A stretch of 10,690 bases of DNA from Deltaproteobacteria bacterium (GTDB lineage Bacteria; Desulfobacterota; Binatia; Binatales; Binataceae), in NCBI GenBank assembly GCA_021786815.1, contig JAJYMR010000258.1:1-10690 (forward strand), given 5' to 3'. The position numbers and the translations under genes were made by a program. Every line of letters starts with the position of its first letter. Position 1 is the stretch's first letter. Positions 5,951 to 10,690 of this stretch are shown here, piece after piece. The notes below the pieces were generated by a model. It did no database searches. It was given only the letters and a program-made list of their open reading frames with translations, and was not told the origin of the DNA.

Positions 5951-7555
5951 ATGAGGGTTCACAGTCGGCCTCGCCAGACCTTGTCTGCGGCCGCGTCCCG
6001 CCCGGCCACTCGGGCGGCGCTGGTAATCGCCATTACCGCAGTGGCCCTGATTTTAAGGTTGCTCTCCCTTGGCTCCAGAAGCCTGTGGCTTGACGAAGGC
6101 CAGACCGCACAGGTAGTGGCCAGTGCCTGGCCACGGTTCGAACTGCTGATGCGGCACTCCTTCCCTTTGATGTCACTCTACTACGTGATCCTTTACGGCT
6201 GGACCACTGTGGCGGGCTCCAGTGAGTTCGCCTTGCGGTTTCCTTCCGCCGTGTTTTCTACGCTCACCGTCCCGGTTGTCTACATACTCGGCGCTGAACT
6301 ATTTGATAGAAAGACCGGCGCGCTCGCGGCCATCCTGATGACGGTAAACGTCTCGGCTATAGTATATGCGCAGGAAGCGCGGGCCTACGCGCTTTTGTTT
6401 TTTCTTGCCAGCCTGTCGGCGTTGTTCTTCGTCAGGGCTCTGAGACGTCCTTCGGCTGGCAATTGCGCGGGCTACGTGGTCTTCGGCGCGCTCAGCGTGT
6501 ACGCACATCTGTTCGGAATCCTGATCTTGCCGGCGGAATTGGTCTCGCTTTGGTTATTCAAACCGGGACAGAAGGTTACGCTCCGGCTCACGGCGAGCGC
6601 GGTAATCTTTGGATTTCTGGCGCTGCCCGCTTTCGTGGCGGCCATGGCGATGGGACAGGGGCCAACCAATTGGATCCCGCCCACAAATGTACATTCTTTA
6701 CTGGCCTTCTTTGCATTCGAGGCTGGCGGGCCTGGCGGCAGAAGCGGTCTTCTTCTTCAGTCGCTGTACGGAGGAGGAATTTTAGCCGCCCTCGCGTTTG
6801 CGCTGAGCGGTAACAGCTATCGCAATCAAATATGGTTCCTGGCGCTGTGCGCATTCGTGCCGGTTGCTTTGACAAGCGTGGTATCTCTGGTCACACCACT
6901 TTTTATAGACAGATACCTTATTGAATGCCTGCCATTTACCGTGACGCTGACCGCGGCTGGAATCATGCTGGCCGGAAGGTTTGCTCCGCAAAGTGCGACA
7001 GTCGCGGTCGCGGCCGCAATGATCGCGCTTGGATGGCACGACGCTTACCCTTATTACCGGTCTCCCAGCAGGGAAAACTGGCACGACGCGGTGGCGTACG
7101 TCGCCCAGCATGAGCGTCCCGGAGATGCTGTTATTGTTTACCGAGCCGAGTGCCGCTGGCCAGTGGCTTACTATCGCCAACATCTCGCAAACCCGGCGGA
7201 CTTCCCCAAAATCGTGTACCCGAACTGGAACTCGGCGTTCCGCCTCGGAGGACACGGTATCGAAAGCAGCTTCTTCGACGGATTGGATCCGCACCTGTTG
7301 AAGGCCGTTACGATGCCGCACGGGCGGGTGTGGTTGATCCTGAGTCACGTAACGTGGCCCGCTCCGCACAGGAATGCGAACCCCACCCTACTCCGTTCGA
7401 CCAGCGCCTACGAGAGCTTCGTGCTCAGCACAACGGCGGCCGCGCGCACCGTGCGGGAGGAACTCTCCGGCCGCTACGGACCGCCGAAGGTAAGAAAGTT
7501 CTCAGGCGTGGAAGTCGCTCTTTTCTCATCCGCTAAGACCGCCGAAGCTAAGTAA
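5951..7555 (+). CDS. GT39-family (PMT/ArnT-like) polyprenyl-phosphate-sugar glycosyltransferase
   Basis: A 534-residue multispanning inner-membrane protein with about 11 hydrophobic segments in residues 22-365, followed by a soluble C-terminal part. The first extracytoplasmic loop carries SRSLWLDEGQTAQ (Asp48-Glu49), the catalytic acidic motif position of GT39 (PMT/ArnT-type) enzymes. YAQEARAYAL (139-148) and, further on, FIDRYLIECLPF are further hallmarks of this large family. Such enzymes take a sugar from a polyprenyl-phosphate carrier and attach it to a lipid, glycan or protein on the periplasmic side. The C-terminal region (from NWHDAVAYVAQ) is the globular domain usual in this group. 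Length fits the family (about 480-600). It lies 81 bases downstream of the SnoaL-like gene on the same strand and is probably the last gene of the cluster. A weak inverted repeat after the stop (AAGCT/AGCTT) is not convincing as a terminator. Substrate unknown. Confidence 0.88.
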   Translation: MRVHSRPRQTLSAAASRPATRAALVIAITAVALILRLLSLGSRSLWLDEGQTAQVVASAWPRFELLMRHSFPLMSLYYVILYGWTTVAGSSEFALRFPSAVFSTLTVPVVYILGAELFDRKTGALAAILMTVNVSAIVYAQEARAYALLFFLASLSALFFVRALRRPSAGNCAGYVVFGALSVYAHLFGILILPAELVSLWLFKPGQKVTLRLTASAVIFGFLALPAFVAAMAMGQGPTNWIPPTNVHSLLAFFAFEAGGPGGRSGLLLQSLYGGGILAALAFALSGNSYRNQIWFLALCAFVPVALTSVVSLVTPLFIDRYLIECLPFTVTLTAAGIMLAGRFAPQSATVAVAAAMIALGWHDAYPYYRSPSRENWHDAVAYVAQHERPGDAVIVYRAECRWPVAYYRQHLANPADFPKIVYPNWNSAFRLGGHGIESSFFDGLDPHLLKAVTMPHGRVWLILSHVTWPAPHRNANPTLLRSTSAYESFVLSTTAAARTVREELSGRYGPPKVRKFSGVEVALFSSAKTAEAK

Positions 7556-7617
7556 GTCTGAAGCTTTTCGCGTACTTCTGGGACAGATAGCCGCGCCATC
7601 GGATCCGCGCTCTTCTA

Positions 7618-7645
7618 TTGACTCAACGTTCCGCCGGCGTAGTGT
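7618..7645 (+). promoter_or_regulatory. Candidate sigma-70-type promoter for the riboswitch-tonB transcript
   Basis: TTGACT (7618-7623, 5 of 6 matches to TTGACA) is followed after 16 bases by TAGTGT (7640-7645, weak -10). This would start transcription around 7651-7653, exactly where the outer helix of the riboswitch begins (GATTCGG, 7653-7659). The positional agreement raises confidence in an otherwise imperfect -10. Confidence 0.45.
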
Positions 7646-7650
7646 TCTAG

Positions 7651-7752
7651 GTGATTCGGACGGGGAAGCCGGTGAAAGGCCGGCACTGCCCCGCAACTGT
7701 ATGGACCGGCGCGCTCGCGCGTCCGCTCCGAGTCAGGAAACCGGCCGAATCG
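7651..7752 (+). promoter_or_regulatory. Cobalamin (vitamin B12) riboswitch aptamer
   Basis: The segment shows the conserved cobalamin-riboswitch core in order: GGGAAGCCGGTGAAAGGCCGG at 7663-7683, CTGCCCCGCAACTGT at 7686-7700, and GAGTCAGGAAACCGGCC at 7730-7746, the B12-box-like 3' element. An outer closing helix is seen as GATTCGG (7653-7659) with CCGAATC (7745-7751), seven perfect pairs. An inner hairpin pairs GGAC (7703-7706) with GTCC (7721-7724) and GCGC (7709-7712) with GCGC (7717-7720). Known members (Rfam Cobalamin) bind adenosyl- or other cobalamins and repress B12 synthesis and uptake genes when the vitamin is plentiful. Here it lies in the leader of tonB on the same strand. Ligand preference is not readable from the sequence with certainty. 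Confidence 0.93.
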
Positions 7753-7881
7753 TCCGAGCCGATTGGACCTTCGCGGGTGAGGGAGGCTTCAGGAGTCAAC
7801 GTTCTTCCGCGCGTGCGTCTCCGATTCCGACGCCTCGCAGTCGTCTCCTGACCCGTGGTTCGTCCCTCGGCGGGAGTATCA
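7753..7881 (+). promoter_or_regulatory. Riboswitch expression platform in the tonB leader
   Basis: This 129-base leader between aptamer and tonB holds mutually exclusive pairings. TCAGGAG (7789-7795) can pair with CTCCTGA (7845-7851). CTCC (7845-7848) can instead pair with GGAG (7873-7876), the tonB ribosome binding site, and TCCC (7863-7866) can form a small local hairpin with GGGA (7872-7875). A further hairpin GCGTC/GACGC (7815-7819, 7829-7833) sits in between. No U-run follows any of them, so translational rather than terminator control is favoured. The pairing scheme is inferred by eye, without energy calculation. Confidence 0.5.
7872..7876 (+). promoter_or_regulatory. Shine-Dalgarno site deciding the tonB start
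   Basis: GGGAG lies 5 bases before GTG 7882. The longer in-frame start GTG 7855 has no ribosome binding site, only a pyrimidine-rich CTCCTG before it. Confidence 0.55.
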
Positions 7882-8805
7882 GTGGACGACAGGCGATCCG
7901 CAAAAGAGCATCCCGATTTGTCACCGCCGGGTTCCGGCCGGCGCGGGATTTTCGCGCTCGGCGCTTCGATAGCGGCCCACGCGCTCGCACTCCTCGCGAT
8001 CGCCTATTTCGCCACGCCGGCCGTTCACCCGCGCGCCGACTGGATCATCCTTCACGTCGGCCCGTCCGGTACCGGCGCCGGCACTAACCCTGGCTCCTCC
8101 GGGCGCGGCGCCGCGCTTGCCCGTCTCGAAGCGCCGAAATCGGAGTCCGCCAAACCGAATCACGGGAAAACGAAAGCACCCGTGCGCCGTCGTATCGTCC
8201 GCGCGCATATGCGGCCGCATACTCACAAGCGCGTTCGTCGGCGGACCCTCGCGCACAGGGAAAAGCCGCGCGTCCGTCATGCCGCGCTCGACGCTCTCGC
8301 GCCTCATCCCGCACGCGAGGCCGCGCTTGCGCCGGTTACTCCGCCCGCTCCGGAGGCGCCTCGCAATGATACGGCGGCTGTAGCGCCCGCAAAGCCGATG
8401 CAGGCTTCGACAAGCTCGAAATCGGGGCCGCAAGCGAACGGTGGGGGCGCCGCTTCGTCGGGACATGGCAACGGCCTCGACCATCGCGGCTCCGGCACGG
8501 GCGCGGGCCTGACGTCCGCCTACGCACATTACGGAGAAGATCCGATTCCCGACTATCCGGAGGAGGCGCGGCGCCTCAACGAGCAGGGCACGGTTCTTCT
8601 CCGCGTCCTGGTCGAGACGGACGGTTCGGTCAAGCGGGTCGAGATCGTGCGCTCGTCCGGCTTCGAAGTCCTAGACGACGCCGCGCGCAAGACGGTTCTC
8701 GCGCGATGGCGGTTCGTGGCCGCGCGAAAGGGCGGCGTCCCCGTCGAAAGCTGGGTCCGCGTGCCGATCCGATTCGCCCTGACCGAGGCCGACGCGGGCT
8801 TCTGA
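7882..8805 (+). CDS. tonB: TonB-family energy transducer under cobalamin riboswitch control
   Basis: A 307-residue TonB-like protein (start GTG 7882; GTG 7855 would add nine residues). It has a short cytoplasmic N-terminus and a single membrane helix (about 23-44) with SIAAH, i.e. the SxxxH motif (Ser29, His33) by which TonB couples to ExbB-ExbD. A long periplasmic spacer rich in Pro, Ala, Arg and His follows, then a Gly/Ser stretch. The C-terminal TonB domain starts near 216: DYPEEARRLNEQGTVLLRV, ETDGSVKRVEIVRSSGFEVLD, DAARKTVLARWRF and a final VPIRFAL strand. The protein transmits proton-motive force to outer-membrane TonB-dependent receptors. The riboswitch directly upstream implies a role in B12 uptake, so it should be high when cobalamin is scarce. 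It appears monocistronic, since the next gene is convergent and no receptor, exbB or exbD is within the window. The spacer is unusual in being rich in Arg/His rather than the Pro-Lys/Pro-Glu repeats of enterobacterial TonB. Confidence 0.9.
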   Translation: MDDRRSAKEHPDLSPPGSGRRGIFALGASIAAHALALLAIAYFATPAVHPRADWIILHVGPSGTGAGTNPGSSGRGAALARLEAPKSESAKPNHGKTKAPVRRRIVRAHMRPHTHKRVRRRTLAHREKPRVRHAALDALAPHPAREAALAPVTPPAPEAPRNDTAAVAPAKPMQASTSSKSGPQANGGGAASSGHGNGLDHRGSGTGAGLTSAYAHYGEDPIPDYPEEARRLNEQGTVLLRVLVETDGSVKRVEIVRSSGFEVLDDAARKTVLARWRFVAARKGGVPVESWVRVPIRFALTEADAGF

Positions 8806-8941
8806 AAACCTTCCCTCCCGCTCTCATTGTTTCGCTCGCGCATCGCTCTTGCAGCATCGGCTGGGTACACGACTTCATCAGGCTGAACGTGTCACCTAGG
8901 CGCCGATTGCGGCAGAGTCCTTAGCGCAAGCGCGTGAAAAG

Positions 8942-9661
8942 TCAGCGCCCGGGTCGGCGCGCCTCGGCCGCGCCGGGTATCGGGGCGAATTCGATGAAGT
9001 ATTGATACGGCAGGAAATGGAACTCGCGCACCGGACGATAACCCGCCTGCCTGAATTCCTTGATCGCCTCGGCGGGTGGAATCCTCATCCGGGCCGGCGG
9101 CCCAATCGGCGAAGACGACTTGAAATCGACCATCGCGATTCTGCCTCCGGGCTTGAGCGCGGGCTGAAGCCGTTTCAGATAGGCCACCCTGCCTGAGACG
9201 TGATGCAGCACGTCGCAAAAGAAGACAAGGTTGACGGAATCAGGCTTCAGTTCCGGATCGTCGGGTTTGACGAGGCGCGCGCGGTAATTTTTGAGCCTGA
9301 GCTTTTCCGCGTCGTGCTTCATGTACTCGACCATCCCGGGCTCGACGTCGAGCCCCGTCGCGATTCCACCGGGAGCGACCGCGCGGGCGAACCTGCGCGT
9401 GAAATATCCCGTGCCCGCGCCGATATCGGCGACGTCATCGCCGGGCTTGAGCGCGAGCGCCTTCACGACTTCGTCGGGCTTCTGCCATTTCGCGCGTTCG
9501 GGCGATTCGAAGATCTTCGCCCATCGTTTCGTGTCCTGAAAGCCGTGATGCGCGGGCATCGGGGCCGTCTGCGCACGCGCGGTGCCGGCGCTTGCGGCGA
9601 TCATTGCGGCGAGAAGAAGGACAATTCCGGCGCGACCGGAAAGCGTTCGGCTGATTTTCAC
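8942..9661 (-). CDS. Class I SAM-dependent methyltransferase with N-terminal signal peptide
   Basis: 239 residues. The N-terminus is a clear Sec signal peptide: basic MKISRTLSGR, hydrophobic core 11-24, and a cleavage-like AGTARA (25-30) before QTAP. The mature part has the class I methyltransferase fold: motif I VADIGAGTGYF (77-87) for S-adenosylmethionine, acidic LDVEPGM (104-110), FFCDVLHH (147-154), and LKPGGRIAMVDF (169-180). The preceding FxDTKRWAKIFESPERAKWQKPDEVV is shared, as I recall, with a group of methyltransferases that commonly carry signal peptides. The final residues (about 205-230) form a C-terminal strand region. GTG 9661 is backed by GGAGGA (9670-9675) 8 bases upstream. 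It converges on tonB (136-base gap) and is divergent from the GST gene. The target is unknown, and how S-adenosylmethionine would be available outside the cytoplasm is unclear. Confidence 0.88.
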   Translation of the reverse strand: MKISRTLSGRAGIVLLLAAMIAASAGTARAQTAPMPAHHGFQDTKRWAKIFESPERAKWQKPDEVVKALALKPGDDVADIGAGTGYFTRRFARAVAPGGIATGLDVEPGMVEYMKHDAEKLRLKNYRARLVKPDDPELKPDSVNLVFFCDVLHHVSGRVAYLKRLQPALKPGGRIAMVDFKSSSPIGPPARMRIPPAEAIKEFRQAGYRPVREFHFLPYQYFIEFAPIPGAAEARRPGR

Positions 9662-9669
9662 TATCGCGT

Positions 9670-9675
9670 TCCTCC
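9670..9675 (-). promoter_or_regulatory. Shine-Dalgarno site for the methyltransferase GTG start
   Basis: Reads GGAGGA on the minus strand, 8 bases before GTG 9661. It supports this start and therefore the complete signal peptide. Confidence 0.65.
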
Positions 9676-9806
9676 GATTCTCCGGGCGCGCGCGGCCACG
9701 CGCCGGTTATCAGCCTGTCAGTTCGATACTCCCGCGTTCAAGCCCGCGACTCTTCCACGCGCCGCGGCCCTGTTCTTCGAGCTTCGCCGAAACTGAAAAA
9801 TAATCG

Positions 9807-9835
9807 TTGCGTTGCGCGGAACCCTAAGCTACAAA
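9807..9835 (+). promoter_or_regulatory. Weak candidate promoter for the GST gene
   Basis: TTGCGT (9807-9812) and TACAAA (9830-9835) are separated by 17 bases within the most AT-rich part of the 288-base divergent gap 9662-9949. Match quality is modest (3 of 6 and 4 of 6). Nothing else in the gap is recognisable. Confidence 0.25.
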
Positions 9836-9936
9836 GGAGCAGTTTCATTTTGCAACTGTTGTTGGCGCCGCGTCGAGCATCCACAACGATGAGCCGCGCG
9901 GCCAACGGCGGCACGGGTCGCCCGTCGCTCGCCGGC

Positions 9937-9942
9937 AAGGAG
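9937..9942 (+). promoter_or_regulatory. Shine-Dalgarno site for the GST gene
   Basis: AAGGAG lies 7 bases before ATG 9950 and 4 bases before ATG 9947, which favours the second of the two consecutive ATG codons. Confidence 0.6.
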
Positions 9943-9949
9943 AAGGATG

Positions 9950-10561
9950 ATGAAGATTCACGAGTTCACGATGGCACCGAACCCGCGCCGCGTACGAATC
10001 TTCCTCGCGGAGAAGGGCATCACCGTCCCCTACGAGCAGGTCGATCTCATGACGGCGAAGAACCGCGCGCCCGAGTTCCTCGCGAAGAACCCGATGGGCG
10101 GCGTGCCGGTGCTGGAACTCGACGACGGCTCCTTTATCGCCGAGTCGGTCGCGATTTGCCGATACTTTGAGACGCTCCATCCGGAGCCGCGCCTGATGGG
10201 CGGTCCCGACGCGAAGGACGCCGCGACGGTCGAGATGTGGCAGCGGCGGATGGAGTTCCAGATCCTTGGAACCGTCGCCGGATGCTTCCGCAACACGAGC
10301 CCGTTTTTCAAGGGACGCATCACGCAGGTCGCCGAGTGGGGCGAGGTGTGCAGGCGCGACGCGCTCAAGCGGCTCGAATGGCTCGACTCGGAGCTTGCGA
10401 ACCGCCAGTTCGTCGCGGGCGATCGCTTCACGATCGCTGACATCACGGCGCTCGTCGGGATCGATTTCGGCCGCATGGTCGACATCAAAATCGCGCCCGG
10501 GCTGAAGAATCTCGAGCGATGGTACGACGCGGTATCCAGCCGTCCGAGCGCGAAGGCGTAA
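9950..10561 (+). CDS. Glutathione S-transferase family protein
   Basis: 203 residues (204 if ATG 9947 is used), the normal length for a cytosolic GST. The N-terminal thioredoxin-like domain shows PNPRRVRIFLAEKG (10-23), FLAKNPMGGVPVLELDDG (43-60) with the cis-proline Pro53, and ES (Glu65-Ser66), which contacts the gamma-glutamyl group of glutathione. The all-helical C-terminal domain contains the folding N-capping box and hydrophobic staple region GDRFTIADITAL (Thr161, Asp164). At the position where bacterial GSTs usually have a catalytic Ser or Cys (P-x-S/C-x-x-V) this protein has Pro12, so either Thr7 or glutathione binding alone must serve. It is monocistronic as far as the window shows, divergent from the methyltransferase, and followed by a strong hairpin. 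Probable roles are detoxification or thiol chemistry; the substrate is unknown. Confidence 0.88.
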   Translation: MKIHEFTMAPNPRRVRIFLAEKGITVPYEQVDLMTAKNRAPEFLAKNPMGGVPVLELDDGSFIAESVAICRYFETLHPEPRLMGGPDAKDAATVEMWQRRMEFQILGTVAGCFRNTSPFFKGRITQVAEWGEVCRRDALKRLEWLDSELANRQFVAGDRFTIADITALVGIDFGRMVDIKIAPGLKNLERWYDAVSSRPSAKA

Positions 10562-10603
10562 GCGCTCGGCGCATCAGAGCAGGAACGGTACCCATCATGT
10601 GCG

Positions 10604-10634
10604 CGCGCTCTTCGGCCTGTGGGCGAAGAGCGTG
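10604..10634 (+). terminator. GC-rich hairpin downstream of the GST gene, possible terminator
   Basis: CGCTCTTCG (10606-10614) pairs perfectly with CGAAGAGCG (10624-10632). Two further CG pairs form inside after a one-base bulge, leaving a TGTG loop, and a G-U plus C-G pair extends the base. It begins 42 bases after the GST stop. There is no T-run on either side, so it is either an intrinsic terminator lacking a U-tract, an mRNA 3'-end stabiliser, or the end signal of a gene beyond the edge. Confidence 0.45.
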
Positions 10635-10690
10635 CGGCGATGAACCGCGGATTCCGCGCGCGTCAGTGCAGGGGTGGAAGGTTCGGCGTG

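Noticed and set aside
6782..7369. Minus-strand open frame (195 codons) inside the GT39 gene
   Set aside because: It is a shadow of the membrane protein gene with no recognisable motif.
835..7555. Whole cluster as a clear horizontally acquired island
   Set aside because: Only the first gene shows notable codon skew by hand count. There is no integrase, tRNA, direct repeat or insertion sequence at either boundary, so transfer cannot be claimed.
7545..7568. Inverted repeat AAGCT/AGCTT followed by TT after the GT39 gene, as a terminator
   Set aside because: The stem is only five AT-containing pairs around a 12-base loop, it includes the stop codon, and the T-run is short.
7651..7851. Open frame of 66 codons starting at GTG 7651
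   Set aside because: It covers the cobalamin riboswitch aptamer and leader, and the conserved RNA motifs explain this sequence.
9850..10170. Possible small gene from TTG 9850, after AAGGAG-like sequence, overlapping the GST start
   Set aside because: Most of it is the GST gene in another frame, its composition is Arg/Gly/Glu-rich without a domain, and the start is a TTG.
10644..10656. Palindrome CGCGGATTCCGCG near the right edge
   Set aside because: It is short, with a one-base centre and no associated gene or repeat partner visible in the window.

Overview
The window (about 60% G+C by eye) comes from a diderm, Gram-negative-type bacterium. It carries a TonB energy transducer with the SxxxH motif, exported proteins and canonical AGGAGG-type ribosome binding sites. 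The gene styles recall deltaproteobacterial, acidobacterial or uncultured soil lineages, but nothing here fixes the phylum.

Left part (1-7555). A truncated minus-strand gene for a flippase-like (UPF0104 / lysylphosphatidylglycerol synthase transmembrane-type) membrane protein runs off the left edge. After a 288-base divergent intergenic region comes a plus-strand block: a family 2 glycosyltransferase, a radical SAM/SPASM protein with an unusual cysteine-rich C-terminal extension, and two successive extended short-chain dehydrogenases (NAD-dependent epimerase/dehydratase type). These four genes overlap at every junction (ATGA, TGATG, TGATG), so they are almost certainly one transcript with coupled translation. 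A SnoaL-like protein and a GT39-type multispanning glycosyltransferase follow after short gaps, each with its own strong Shine-Dalgarno site. Together they look like an uncharacterised pathway that builds or modifies a sugar-containing surface lipid, glycan or small molecule. I do not recognise the product.

Middle (7556-8805). A clear cobalamin riboswitch, with a promoter-like element just upstream, precedes a stand-alone tonB gene. No B12 receptor, ExbB or ExbD gene is next to it, so the gene is probably a vitamin B12-regulated dedicated TonB. The leader between aptamer and gene has alternative pairings that could hide the ribosome binding site, and it has no U-tract, so control is probably translational.

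Right part (8942-10690). A minus-strand class I methyltransferase with a signal peptide converges on tonB. It is divergent from a glutathione S-transferase-family gene, which is followed by a strong GC-rich hairpin. The 136-base convergent gap 8806-8941 holds nothing I can identify. No tRNA, rRNA, CRISPR array, insertion sequence or phage gene was seen.
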